DNA of 64,000 bases from Hahellaceae bacterium (GTDB taxonomy: Bacteria > Pseudomonadota > Gammaproteobacteria > Pseudomonadales > Oleiphilaceae), in the NCBI GenBank assembly GCA_024234575.1, contig JACKOB010000005.1:124001-188000 (forward strand), in the 5' to 3' direction. Every line of letters begins with the position of its first letter. Position 1 is the first letter of the stretch. Shown piece by piece: positions 8,705 through 17,558 of this stretch. The notes beneath the pieces were generated by a model that saw only the letters and a list, made by a program, of their open reading frames with translations, had not been told where the DNA came from and searched no databases. A program made the translations under genes and the position numbers.

Positions 8705-9769
8705 TTAAGCCCCTTGTTTTTCGATGAGTTTCAAGCAGCGTTGCTCGAGATATTTTGCTGCATGCACAAATCCTGCGAAGCGTTTGTCTTTGGTTTGTCC
8801 ATGAAAAAAACGATAGTAAATTTGCTGAATAATGACGGCCAAACGAAACAATCCGTAGATTTCATAAAAATCAAAGTTAACGTACTGACGGCCGGTTTTC
8901 TCCATGTAATAAGCCACGACTTCTTTTCGGGTCAGCATGCCCTTTTCATGGGTGGGCTGTCGGCGCATCATCTGAAACTGCGGGTCATCATCCGCTTGTA
9001 CCCAATAAGCCAGGGTATTGCCCAGATCCATTAACGGGTCGCCCAATGTTGCCATTTCCCAGTCTAATACACCGATAACTTCAAACGGGTTATCCGGATT
9101 TAACACCACATTATCAAAACGAAAATCGTTGTGGATAACACAGGTGCCCACATCATCTGGCATATGCGAATGCAACCACTGCATCACGCCCTCGAAAGAA
9201 CTGGCATCTTCCGTTAACGCCTTGCGATAACGATCACTCCAGCCTTCGATCTGGCGTTTAACATAGCCACTCCCCTTACCCATTCCTTCCAGGCCGGCGG
9301 CGACATAATCCACCTGATGCAATTCGATAAGTTTATCGACCACATTCAGGCACATCTGTCGTACCTGATCTGCCGACAACCCCAAATCTGCGGGTAAGTT
9401 TTGCCGGGGAATAATGCCCACGAGCCGCTCCATCACATAAAAATCGCAACCCATCACCGCATGATCCGTGCATTGGGCAAGAATCTCAGGCACATAGGGG
9501 TAGGCTGTGCGCAGTGATTTAATCACTGAGGATTCGCGGATCATGTCGTGGGCAGACTTGGCAATTCTGCCGAAAGGCGGGCGACGTAAGATCAAATCCC
9601 GATTGTCATAACTTACCTGATAGGTCAGATTAGATGCGCCGCCGGGAAACTGAGTGACCACCGGAACCCCCGTTAACCCTGGGATTGAATGCTTTAAGTA
9701 AGCATCCACTTTGGCGATATCCAGCTCTTCGCCGGCCCGTATTTCAGATGCCTGATCTACCAATGACAT
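8705..9769 (-). CDS. APH-fold kinase, acyl-CoA dehydrogenase associated (LvaA / ACAD10-11 N-domain-like)
   Basis: A 354-residue aminoglycoside-phosphotransferase/choline-kinase-fold protein. It shows a glycine-rich loop (FPGGASNLTY), the catalytic HNDFRFDN at 213-220 and the metal-binding LDWE at 235-238. In mammals the same domain is fused to ACAD10 and ACAD11. In Pseudomonas levulinate catabolism LvaA phosphorylates the 4-hydroxyl of 4-hydroxyvaleryl-CoA before elimination. Here it is encoded with an ACAD11-like dehydrogenase two genes upstream, so it most likely phosphorylates a hydroxyacyl-CoA rather than an antibiotic. No LvaB-like small partner was found in the cluster. Confidence 0.85.
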   Translation of the reverse strand: MSLVDQASEIRAGEELDIAKVDAYLKHSIPGLTGVPVVTQFPGGASNLTYQVSYDNRDLILRRPPFGRIAKSAHDMIRESSVIKSLRTAYPYVPEILAQCTDHAVMGCDFYVMERLVGIIPRQNLPADLGLSADQVRQMCLNVVDKLIELHQVDYVAAGLEGMGKGSGYVKRQIEGWSDRYRKALTEDASSFEGVMQWLHSHMPDDVGTCVIHNDFRFDNVVLNPDNPFEVIGVLDWEMATLGDPLMDLGNTLAYWVQADDDPQFQMMRRQPTHEKGMLTRKEVVAYYMEKTGRQYVNFDFYEIYGLFRLAVIIQQIYYRFFHGQTKDKRFAGFVHAAKYLEQRCLKLIEKQGA

Positions 9770-9831
9770 GTATCTGCTCCTTTAGCCCGGATAATCTCAA
9801 TTGCTGCACGACGAATACGCCGTGCCACTTT

Positions 9832-10644
9832 TTATTTAATCGCCTGTGGAAATAATTTTTTCGACTGCTGCTTCATCAGCATACTGAAGCCGTCTGGCCA
9901 GAGGCGCTTAAACTTCCACATATTGCGCTCAAGGCGGTGTGTTACCACCCAAAACTCTTTCTTCTCCACCGCCTCTGCCACCGCTTGTGCGACCTGTAAC
10001 GCGGTGACACCAGAGCGTTTCATCAGTTTGTTAACCTGACTGTGCACACCACCTACGGTTGAGCGCAGGTTTTCGGTAAGATTTGTCGGGAAGAATGCCG
10101 GACAAACCACACTGGTATAAATACCGTACGGCTCAAGTTCGACTCTTAGGGTTTCGGACAAGGAAATGACAGCGGCCTTAGTGACATTATAGTTACTCAT
10201 CATGGGTGCGTTCATTAACCCGGCAACCGAGGCAACATTGACGAAGTAGCCGCTTTTCTGCTTTTTAAACAATGGTGTAAAAGCACGGCAGCCGCGGACA
10301 ACCCCCAACAGGTTGATATCAATGACCCATTCCCAATCTTCCAGCGAGACATCTTCAAGCCACCCTGCTGTGCCACCGACACCCGCATTATTCACAACAA
10401 TATCGACGCCGCCCCATTTTTCAATGAGGGTATCCCGCACACTTTCAAGATCCGCCAATTTGGTCACATCACAATGCAGGTAGAGGGCTTGCGGGGCTAC
10501 ACGGCTTAGTTCGGCCTCAGCCTCGAAACCACGCTCCGGGTTGACATCACCAATGCACACACGGTAACCCTTGCGGGCAAACAATAACGCCATTTCTTTG
10601 CCTAAACCGCTGGCACCGCCGGTAATGAATACTCGCTTTTCCAC
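9832..10644 (-). CDS. Short-chain dehydrogenase/reductase
   Basis: A 270-residue SDR with the cofactor loop TGGASGLG at 8-15, NNAG at 85-88, catalytic Ser139 and the Tyr152/Lys156 pair in YNVTK. The C-terminus is longer and more basic than in the other SDR of the cluster and ends in a hydrophobic-basic segment (WPDGFSMLMKQQSKK). It lies between the acyl-CoA dehydrogenase and the kinase on the same strand. By context it is the better candidate for reducing a ketoacyl-CoA before phosphorylation. It could also oxidise a hydroxyacyl-CoA formed later. Confidence 0.85.
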   Translation of the reverse strand: MEKRVFITGGASGLGKEMALLFARKGYRVCIGDVNPERGFEAEAELSRVAPQALYLHCDVTKLADLESVRDTLIEKWGGVDIVVNNAGVGGTAGWLEDVSLEDWEWVIDINLLGVVRGCRAFTPLFKKQKSGYFVNVASVAGLMNAPMMSNYNVTKAAVISLSETLRVELEPYGIYTSVVCPAFFPTNLTENLRSTVGGVHSQVNKLMKRSGVTALQVAQAVAEAVEKKEFWVVTHRLERNMWKFKRLWPDGFSMLMKQQSKKLFPQAIK

Positions 10645-10723
10645 GTCTCTGTTTCTCCTTGCTGTTGTCCGTTGCAGCGCTCTAGCTGGCGCTATCTAGT
10701 GTTCTTTCTCTGATGACCTGGTT

Positions 10724-11950
10724 TCAGGCAGGTACTTTTTTGGGCAGATACCTGGCCAACTCAAATTTAGCGATCAAGTGGCGATGCACCTCATCCGGAC
10801 CATCCGCCAGGCGCAGGCAACGGGCATAGGCATAAAGTTGAGTCAGCGGGAAATCATCACTCATACCGGCGCCACCGTGCATTTGTATCGCCTGATCGAC
10901 AATGGTCTGCAACATATTCGGTGCCACCACTTTAATTTGTGAGACCTCACTCATCGCCGCAGCAATGCCTTTAGTATCTAACATCCAGGCGGCTTTCAGG
11001 GTCAGTAACCGGGCTTGTTCGATGGACATACGAGCGTTGGCAATAATGTCCTGGTTGCCACCGAGCTTAATGATTGGCTTGCCAAATGCTTCGCGACTTA
11101 CCGCTCGTTTAATCATTAATGCCAAGGCACGTTCAGCTGCTCCAATGGCGCGCATACAATGGTGAATACGACCAGGGCCAAGGCGCCCCTGGGCAATCTC
11201 AAAGCCGCGACCGGGGCCCGCAATAATCGCCGATTTGGGTAAACGAACATTGGTAAAGCTGACTTCACCATGACCATAAGGCTCATCCAGGTCACCAAAT
11301 ACCGGTAACATGCGCTCCACCTTAACCCCAGGAGTATTTTTTGGCACCAATACCATTGAATGCTGACGATGACGGTGTGCCGATGGGTCCGTCAACCCCA
11401 TAAAAATTATCACCTGACAATCTGGGTGGCCAATGCCGGTGCTCCACCATTTGCGTCCGTTCAGCACAACCTCGTCACCTTCTATCATTGCGGTGGCCGC
11501 GATATTCGTCGCATCAGAAGAGGCTACATCCGGCTCGGTCATACAAAATGCAGAACGCACTTCACCAGCCAGTAATTTGGTTAGCCATTCATCTTTTTGC
11601 GCCTGCGAACCATAGTGGGCCAGCACCTCCATGTTGCCTGTGTCGGGGGCATTGCAGTTAAAAATCTCGGGAGCGATAAAACTTTTACCAGTTTCTTCGG
11701 CTATTAACGCATATTCTGCATTGGTCAGGCCCGGACCATACTCCGGCATTGGCAAAAACATGTTCCACAGGCCCGCCGCTTTTGCTTTGGCTTTCAGTTC
11801 TTTGATGACAGGGAGAACCACCCACTTGTTCTCTAATGAGCGCAGCTCTTTAAAATAGGCGTCTTCGATAGGAAAGATCTCTTCCTTCATGAATTTTTTA
11901 ACGTTGTCCAGATACTCTTGTGCTCTAGGTGCAATACCAAAATCCATCAT
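10724..11950 (-). CDS. Acyl-CoA dehydrogenase, ACAD11/LvaC-like
   Basis: A 408-residue FAD-dependent acyl-CoA dehydrogenase-fold protein with MTEPDVASSDATN at 137-149, the GRLGPGRIHHCMR segment at 255-267 and HGGAG at 358-362. These segments closely match mammalian ACAD11 as I recall it. Where ordinary family members carry the catalytic glutamate in a Y-E-G-T motif, this protein has LADGPDEVH (381-389) with Asp. In the Lva and ACAD10/11 systems the enzyme removes phosphate from a 4-phosphoacyl-CoA and yields an enoyl- and then 3-hydroxyacyl-CoA for beta-oxidation. It is the first gene of the minus-strand run and faces the LysR gene. Confidence 0.88.
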   Translation of the reverse strand: MMDFGIAPRAQEYLDNVKKFMKEEIFPIEDAYFKELRSLENKWVVLPVIKELKAKAKAAGLWNMFLPMPEYGPGLTNAEYALIAEETGKSFIAPEIFNCNAPDTGNMEVLAHYGSQAQKDEWLTKLLAGEVRSAFCMTEPDVASSDATNIAATAMIEGDEVVLNGRKWWSTGIGHPDCQVIIFMGLTDPSAHRHRQHSMVLVPKNTPGVKVERMLPVFGDLDEPYGHGEVSFTNVRLPKSAIIAGPGRGFEIAQGRLGPGRIHHCMRAIGAAERALALMIKRAVSREAFGKPIIKLGGNQDIIANARMSIEQARLLTLKAAWMLDTKGIAAAMSEVSQIKVVAPNMLQTIVDQAIQMHGGAGMSDDFPLTQLYAYARCLRLADGPDEVHRHLIAKFELARYLPKKVPA

Positions 11951-12035
11951 TAGGTCTCCTGTTCAGTTGGATTAAGCATAGAACCGGCATTACAATTACA
12001 CCAATGAATAGTTTTAATAGCCATGTATTAGCATT
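11951..12035. promoter_or_regulatory. Divergent promoter region between acyl-CoA dehydrogenase and LysR genes
   Basis: These 85 bases separate two divergently transcribed genes, the usual place for a LysR operator. A direct repeat of ATGAATAGT occurs at 12004-12012 and 12036-12044, the second copy overlapping the LysR start codon. The segment around 11989-12008 is AT-rich. No experimentally defined box can be named, so the assignment rests on arrangement. Confidence 0.45.
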
Positions 12036-12947
12036 ATGAATAGTAGAGTCGATCTTAATTTGTTTAAGGTGTTTAACGCCATCTACAGCGAAGGCAACCT
12101 CACCCGCGCCAGCGAAGTGCTGCACCTGACTCAGCCTGCGGTTAGTCACTCTCTGGCGAAGTTGCGGGACGCATTTGAAGACCCGCTGTTTCAGCGTAAA
12201 GGTGTACTGATGGAACCCACCCCTTTCGCACGCAGCATTATTAACGATGTGCGGCAATCACTGGCGATACTGCAAAGCACCTTCAAACAACCAGAACAAT
12301 TTGATGCATCCAAAGAAGTGCGCAAATTTACGCTGTGTTTGCGGGATATTTTAGAATCAACCAGCCTGCCACCGTTGATGCGGTTTATCGAAAAACACGC
12401 CCCCGAAGTCAGCATTATTAGCCAGCGCCTGCCCCGCAAAGAACTCGAAAGCTTGCTTAGCTCTGGCAAACTCGACTTCGCCATCGATGTTTTACTACCC
12501 GTGGGGCCAGAGATTCAACACGAGTTAATGAACCGCGACCGCTTAGTCGTTGTGGCGCGTAAAGGACACCCGTTTTTGCATGCGGGTTTGGATATTTATA
12601 CTTACCTCAGTCTAAAACACGTGCTGGTTTCATCGAGAGTTGAAGGGCCAGGTATCGAAGACTTCGAACTTAGCCGCCTGGGAATGAAACGAGAGATCGT
12701 CTTGCGCTGCCAACACTATTTCGCGGCATGTCGCGTCGTCGCCGAGACCGATTATCTTTTAACCATGCCCGCCGCCTACGCACAAATAATAAACAAGAAC
12801 ATGCACAACGATATTCATGAATTGCCGGTAGAACTACCAGGTATCGATGTGCATTTATACTGGCATAAGCAAGTTGAAAATGACCCCGCCAATAAATGGC
12901 TGCGCAATAAAATGTTGGCAATTGGGGGTGAGGAAACGCTGCTATAA
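12036..12947 (+). CDS. LysR-family transcriptional regulator
   Basis: A 303-residue LysR-type regulator. The N-terminal winged helix-turn-helix (about residues 5-62) includes EGNLTRASEVLHLTQPAVSH and DPLFQR, followed by a periplasmic-binding-protein-like effector domain. It faces the acyl-CoA dehydrogenase gene across 85 bases, so it most likely controls the 2.6-12 kb catabolic run, with an acid or CoA-ester intermediate as inducer. By analogy this is the regulator position of the cluster, but it is LysR type, whereas LvaR of Pseudomonas is, as I recall, a different class. Confidence 0.88.
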   Translation: MNSRVDLNLFKVFNAIYSEGNLTRASEVLHLTQPAVSHSLAKLRDAFEDPLFQRKGVLMEPTPFARSIINDVRQSLAILQSTFKQPEQFDASKEVRKFTLCLRDILESTSLPPLMRFIEKHAPEVSIISQRLPRKELESLLSSGKLDFAIDVLLPVGPEIQHELMNRDRLVVVARKGHPFLHAGLDIYTYLSLKHVLVSSRVEGPGIEDFELSRLGMKREIVLRCQHYFAACRVVAETDYLLTMPAAYAQIINKNMHNDIHELPVELPGIDVHLYWHKQVENDPANKWLRNKMLAIGGEETLL

Positions 12948-13268
12948 AACAAAGCATATTTGCTGATATAAACTACTGATAGAATCAGATATCTATCTAC
13001 AAAGATTCAATTCCCTGTGCAGCACCTACAGCATCAAACCTGAGATAGTCGTCACATTTTTGGCGCAACAATGTCAAAACGGTGTTAAATTCCCGTCACT
13101 TCGATTGATAAATTCTCTCTCTAGGTCGATGATCAATCTCAGAAAGCGCGATCATCAATGCGCTAAAAATAATTATCGTACCCAATGTTTTGTATGACAG
13201 GCAGTAATTCCAGCAACCGACGTTGTCGCTTATGGCAGTGAATAACGTCAGCAGGGTGAGAATACAAA
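12948..13268. other. Intergenic region upstream of diguanylate cyclase gene
   Basis: These 321 bases contain no convincing gene. A short reverse-strand hydrophobic frame at 13096-13290 starts at GTG and runs into the next gene, so it is not called. A ribosome binding site (GGGTGAG) precedes the ATG at 13269. No terminator is seen after the LysR gene. Confidence 0.5.
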
Positions 13269-14456
13269 ATGCATAATATAGTTGATCCACGCTATCAAGA
13301 TGATATTCAGCGACAGATTGGACAAGACCTGTCGAACAGGTCTCTCATCGGCACTATCGTTTATGTTTTGATTTGGGCAGCCATTATGCTGCCGTCGCTT
13401 AGCGATATGACTAATCGTGGTGAAAACCTCGCGCTGATTATTTGTACCGGTGCCGTCGTGCTGGTCTCGATGCTACGGCTTATCTGTGTGCTGTATTATC
13501 GGGTACAGCTTAAATCTGATTTGCCAGAAGCACCTTCTTTCTTGCCGCTGCACATCGGGGTTTTTATGTCCGGCGGTGTCTGGGGTGGTATCTGCTACTT
13601 CTTGATGACGCACCCACAATTTGAAGACTGCTCCGTTGCTTTGTTTATCGCCACTGCCGGGCTGTGTGCCGGTGGCATTGCCTCGCTGGCACCGTCAAGA
13701 AACGCAGTTGCCATCTATCTGGTAATGATTGTTGCACCACTGGCGGCAGCTCTCGTCCAAAGCAGCATCCCTAAAGCGGAATCCATTGCCTGGTTATTTA
13801 TCATTTATGTCGGTGGTTTGTATGTCATCTCTGGTTTTCATCGTAGAGAGTATTTCAGCGCGTTGAATAGCAAGTTGAAACTTACGGAACAAACCGAAAG
13901 GCTGATGCAGTTAAACACCATTGATTCGCTAACGGGCCTTAAAAACAGACGTTACTTCGAAAGTCAGCTTGCCTACGAGTACAAACGTGCGATTCGCGAA
14001 GAGCTTCCAATATCTATTATTCTGCTCGATCTGGATCACTTTAAAGGCATTAATGATCAGTATGGACACCTCATTGGTGATGAGTGTCTAAAAGAAATGG
14101 CACGCTCAACTTCCTGCCTGATCAACCGCTCTGTAGATATAGTCGCTCGGTATGGTGGCGAGGAGTTTGCCGTGATTCTTCCTAATACCGATCAGGCTAA
14201 TGCCCTGAAGGTGGCCGAGCGTATTCGTCATAAAATTGAACAAATGACCATTCGCTACGGTGAGTACTCCATTCGATTTACCGCCAGCCTGGGTGTGGCA
14301 ACGCAAATCCCCGAATCAGGAAACAGCGAGCTGGCGCTCGTGCAAAGAGCAGATAAAGCACTGTATCGCGCTAAAAACAATGGCCGTAATAGAATTGAAG
14401 CTGCCGCCAAGGAAATAAGAAGTGGCAACGTCACACCGTTGGTTCATGCCGTGTAA
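13269..14456 (+). CDS. Membrane-bound GGDEF diguanylate cyclase
   Basis: A 395-residue protein with about six transmembrane helices in residues 25-205 and a cytoplasmic GGDEF domain (about 220-380) that makes c-di-GMP from two GTP. The active-site motif is GGEEF near residue 296. An RxxD inhibitory site (RSVD) stands eight residues before the motif, so product inhibition is expected. The membrane part is not a recognised sensor such as CHASE or MASE by eye. The gene stands alone and the following solute-binding protein gene is 220 bases away; a functional link is possible only by proximity. Confidence 0.9.
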   Translation: MHNIVDPRYQDDIQRQIGQDLSNRSLIGTIVYVLIWAAIMLPSLSDMTNRGENLALIICTGAVVLVSMLRLICVLYYRVQLKSDLPEAPSFLPLHIGVFMSGGVWGGICYFLMTHPQFEDCSVALFIATAGLCAGGIASLAPSRNAVAIYLVMIVAPLAAALVQSSIPKAESIAWLFIIYVGGLYVISGFHRREYFSALNSKLKLTEQTERLMQLNTIDSLTGLKNRRYFESQLAYEYKRAIREELPISIILLDLDHFKGINDQYGHLIGDECLKEMARSTSCLINRSVDIVARYGGEEFAVILPNTDQANALKVAERIRHKIEQMTIRYGEYSIRFTASLGVATQIPESGNSELALVQRADKALYRAKNNGRNRIEAAAKEIRSGNVTPLVHAV

Positions 14457-14676
14457 CCCCTGGTGAATGGGGTATGACACTACCTGTCATAAAATGCACT
14501 TTTAGACACTTTTGTTATGTTTCACACGCCCTACCCATAAACATTTAGAGGTATTTTTAGGCACTATCAGACATATTTTTGCCAATTTTGTGTACTAAAG
14601 GATATTCTTTGATCGGAGATATGCTATAACAAGACGCAAGTGACTTATTTAACGAGACTCAGGGTAAAAACATCTT

Positions 14677-15414
14677 ATGCGGTTCCAGACAGCTGTATTT
14701 CTTGGTCTGATGTTGTTTCAATCAGCTGTCCACGCTAATGAAAAGCTCAGTTTTATTACCTTCCCTATCCCCTCGATGGTAATAAACAGTAACGAAGGCA
14801 AGTTTATCGAGCTAACCAAGGCGGTCGCCGAGAAAGCGGGCATTGACATTGCCATTAGTGTTTACCCCGCCAAACGGGCACAACAGTTTTTTTTATCCCA
14901 GCAGGCCGATGCCATTTTCCCGGCGCTGGATAGTTACTTCCCAAACAAGCACCCGCATCGATCGCAAGAATTACTGATGGTCAAACGCATTTATATCTTT
15001 AGCAAAAAGGACCAGCCGATATATAAATCTATGGATGAGCTGGAAGGAAAGAGAATCGGAACTACCCTCGGCTATACCTATGCCGATACTCTCAAACATA
15101 TTAAAGATACCACCATTGATCAGGCTGATAGCGACGAGTCCAACGCCCAAAAGCTGGCACGCGGCTGGATTGATGCATTTCTGGTAGAAGAATGGTCTGG
15201 CTTAAAAGCCTTCGAAAACACTAGCACGCTCAATCAGGTACATTATGACGTTAACAGCCCTATCTCAAGCTTCGATGTGTACTACGCATTTCAGCCATCA
15301 CTTAGGGGTAAACGAATAGCAGAGACGTTCGACAGGGTTTTGCGACAGATGAAAGAAGACGGCAGTTATCAAGTCATCATGCAAAATACATCTCCATCCA
15401 GCAGGGTTCCTTGA
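14677..15414 (+). CDS. Periplasmic solute-binding (SBP_bac_3-like) protein
   Basis: A 245-residue exported protein with a signal peptide (cleavage after VHA near residue 20). Its fold pattern resembles amino-acid-type substrate-binding proteins: an FPIPSMV start strand, AKRAQQFF, then ELEGKRIGTTLGYTYAD in the second lobe. No ABC permease or ATPase is adjacent. Such orphan proteins often act as periplasmic sensors for nearby signalling proteins, here possibly the diguanylate cyclase upstream, but that is inference. The ligand is unknown. Confidence 0.75.
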   Translation: MRFQTAVFLGLMLFQSAVHANEKLSFITFPIPSMVINSNEGKFIELTKAVAEKAGIDIAISVYPAKRAQQFFLSQQADAIFPALDSYFPNKHPHRSQELLMVKRIYIFSKKDQPIYKSMDELEGKRIGTTLGYTYADTLKHIKDTTIDQADSDESNAQKLARGWIDAFLVEEWSGLKAFENTSTLNQVHYDVNSPISSFDVYYAFQPSLRGKRIAETFDRVLRQMKEDGSYQVIMQNTSPSSRVP

Positions 15415-15500
15415 AGCCACAAAACAGCCAGTCACCATTCTTTTTTAACCATTACGTTCTTGCACTATATTAGCTCACCGCTGTGCTATATTATCCGCCA

Positions 15501-15537
15501 CTGAAAACAGCCGCAGAAAACTTTTACCTGTTTTCAG
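15501..15537. repeat. 10-bp inverted repeat upstream of the Anbu gene
   Basis: CTGAAAACAG at 15501-15510 is repeated in inverted form (CTGTTTTCAG) at 15528-15537 with a 17-base loop. It lies between the solute-binding protein stop and the Anbu start. No T-run follows, so a terminator is unlikely. It may be an operator or an RNA hairpin in the Anbu leader. Confidence 0.45.
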
Positions 15538-15651
15538 ATCCACCTTGCAAAACTAAAACGCTTTTAAACAGCAAAAATCCGGCATAACCCGATTTTATGT
15601 AGATGCCGTCGAGGATAGCAAACACCAATTATTGAATGACAGGAGAAGAAA

Positions 15652-16371
15652 GTGACTTACTGTTTAGGCATGAAACTGAATCAAGGCATTGTGATGGTCT
15701 CCGACTCGAGAACCAGTGCCGGCGTTGATAATATTAGCTCTTATAGCAAAATGTGGCGTTTCGGTGTTGCCGGGCAACGCCAATTTGTTCTCTGCAGCGC
15801 AGGTAACCTGGCGACCACGCAAGCTGTTATTGCCATACTAGAGCGAGATATCCAAACAGAGGCTGCAGTGAGCCTTCTCACCGTTAGCAGTTTGCACGAA
15901 GCATCTGAATATATCGGTCGCATCAGTGTCGAGTGCCAACTGCAAAATACTGGCGGCGGACCAATTTTTGAATCAACTTTTCTGCTGGCTGGTGAAATTG
16001 CTGGTGCCACAAGCGGCTTATACCTTATTTACTCGCAGGGTAATTTTATCGCCTGTTCCACCCAGGTACCTTACCTGCAAATCGGCGAAACCAAATATGG
16101 TAAACCAATTCTGGACCGATTTATCACGATTGACACGCCACTCGATCGCGCTGCACTTTGTGGATTAGTGTCAATGGATGCCACCATACGCAGCAACCTT
16201 ACCGTTGGCCCACCAATTGAAATCACCGTCCTGGCCATAGGCAGTCTGCAACCCGGCCGCTACCTGTCTTTCGATGAGGGCGACGACTACTTGCGTGAGC
16301 TGCGGCTATCGTGGAATAAATTAATGCACGAGTCGTTCGACCGTTTAGCGCCACTTGTCTGGCCGGTGTAA
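15652..16371 (+). CDS. Anbu (bacterial proteasome-like peptidase), ancestral beta subunit
   Basis: A 239-residue Ntn-hydrolase of the Anbu family, a bacterial relative of the proteasome beta subunit and HslV. The N-terminus MTYCLGMKLNQGIVMVSDSR is diagnostic. After Met removal the nucleophile is the threonine at position 2, with Asp18 and Lys33 completing the expected active site, and SAGNLATTQ follows. It starts at GTG 15652 behind a strong AGGAGA site, which keeps the threonine at the N-terminus. Anbu is usually encoded with an alpha-E protein, a transglutaminase-like protein and an ATP-grasp protein. None is present here, and a glutaminase gene follows 3 bases after the stop instead. Confidence 0.88.
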   Translation: MTYCLGMKLNQGIVMVSDSRTSAGVDNISSYSKMWRFGVAGQRQFVLCSAGNLATTQAVIAILERDIQTEAAVSLLTVSSLHEASEYIGRISVECQLQNTGGGPIFESTFLLAGEIAGATSGLYLIYSQGNFIACSTQVPYLQIGETKYGKPILDRFITIDTPLDRAALCGLVSMDATIRSNLTVGPPIEITVLAIGSLQPGRYLSFDEGDDYLRELRLSWNKLMHESFDRLAPLVWPV

Positions 16372-16374
16372 GCA

Positions 16375-17316
16375 ATGACCAGGCGGCACGAACCGAACGA
16401 GTTAAAAAAGTTACTCAGTAAAGCCTGTGACTCGGTGCGCAATGAAGTGGGTGTGGGCAAGGTTGCCAGCTACATACCAGCGTTGGCGAGGGTTAACCCC
16501 GAGAAATTTGGTGCCGCGATTATTACCGTTGACGGTGAAACCGCACTTTATGGCGATGCACAGGAAGCCTTTTCCATTCAAAGTATCTCTAAGGTGTTTT
16601 CCCTCACGCTGGCATTAAACAAGGTGGGTGATCACCTATGGACGCGTGTTGGCAGAGAGCCATCCGGGAATGCTTTTAACTCTATCGTCCAGTTGGAAAA
16701 AGAACGGGGGATTCCGCGCAACCCCCTCGTCAACGCTGGCGCACTAGCCGTCACCGACATTCTGTTGCAGGGGCAGTCGATTGAATCCTGCAAGGCTCAA
16801 TTAAGAGGCTTTATTCATCGAGTTTCGGGCGATCCCTCCATTCACTTTGATGAGGAGGTTGCCCGCTCAGAACTTGAGACCGCCAACAGAAATGCCAGCC
16901 TGGCTCATTTTATGAAAAGTTTTAACAACATTGAGCACAGTGTCGAGGATGTACTACAGGTGTACTGTCATCATTGTGCAATATCCATGAGTTGTGAACA
17001 GCTGGCTCGCAGTTTTTTGTTTTTGTCACAAAATGGACAGGACCCGCTTTCTCGCGAGCAAATTGTTAGCGAGCAACGAGCACGGCGTATTAACTCGATC
17101 ATGATGTTGTGCGGCCACTATGACGCCTCTGGTGATTTTGCCTTTCGTGTCGGCTTACCCGGTAAAAGTGGCGTTGGTGGCGGCATTGTCGTCGTCGTGC
17201 CGGATGTCGCCACCATTGCAGTCTGGTCGCCGTGCCTTAACAGCAACGGCAACTCACATGCTGGCAGCGCCGCCCTGGAAGCTATCGCACGTGAAACCCA
17301 ATGGAATATTCTGTGA
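16375..17316 (+). CDS. glsA: Glutaminase (serine-dependent beta-lactamase fold)
   Basis: A 313-residue glutaminase that hydrolyses L-glutamine to glutamate and ammonia. The SxxK nucleophile pair is Ser70/Lys73 in SIQSISKVF, and RNPLVNAGA and [10 protein letters not shown] are the other strongly conserved segments. The length is typical of the GlsB/YneH group. It begins 3 bases after the Anbu gene and is surely co-transcribed with it. Ammonia from glutamine can support acid resistance or nitrogen supply; a link to Anbu-mediated amide or peptide turnover is inferred from the coupling only. Confidence 0.93.
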   Translation: MTRRHEPNELKKLLSKACDSVRNEVGVGKVASYIPALARVNPEKFGAAIITVDGETALYGDAQEAFSIQSISKVFSLTLALNKVGDHLWTRVGREPSGNAFNSIVQLEKERGIPRNPLVNAGALAVTDILLQGQSIESCKAQLRGFIHRVSGDPSIHFDEEVARSELETANRNASLAHFMKSFNNIEHSVEDVLQVYCHHCAISMSCEQLARSFLFLSQNGQDPLSREQIVSEQRARRINSIMMLCGHYDASGDFAFRVGLPGKSGVGGGIVVVVPDVATIAVWSPCLNSNGNSHAGSAALEAIARETQWNIL

Positions 17317-17453
17317 TGCATAGATGCCTTTCATTCCCTTTCCGACACAACTTGCATAACCCTACTTTTACTACTACTTTAGATGTAGGTTCTTCGTACA
17401 GATAACACTCATCCGCACGAAGGAAGCACTCAAGCCCACGGAGAAATTAAGCT

Positions 17454-17558
17454 ATGGCTAAAAAAACTAAAGAAGTAAAAAAAGAAATCAAAGAAAGAAA
17501 AAGCAAAGTTGCTAAGCAAGAGAAAAAGATTAAAAAACTGAAGGCAAAACTTAAGTAA
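17454..17558 (+). CDS. Small lysine-rich helical protein (34 aa)
   Basis: A 34-residue frame with ATG 17454 and a GGAG site about 10 bases before it. Nearly half the residues are lysine (it opens MAKKTKEVKK), with Glu, Ile, Val and Leu spaced as in a short amphipathic or coiled-coil helix. There is no aromatic residue or cysteine. I recall similar lysine-rich mini-proteins in related marine bacteria but cannot name a family. Nucleic-acid or ribosome binding is plausible by charge alone. A longer reverse-strand phenylalanine-rich frame covers it and is the shadow of its lysine codons. Confidence 0.6.
   Translation: MAKKTKEVKKEIKERKSKVAKQEKKIKKLKAKLK

Noticed and set aside
8705..9769. Aminoglycoside resistance gene
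   Set aside because: The fold is shared, but context and LvaA/ACAD10-11-like motifs point to acyl-CoA metabolism.
13096..13290. Small hydrophobic reverse-strand frame
   Set aside because: It starts at GTG without a ribosome site and overlaps the start of the diguanylate cyclase gene on the other strand.
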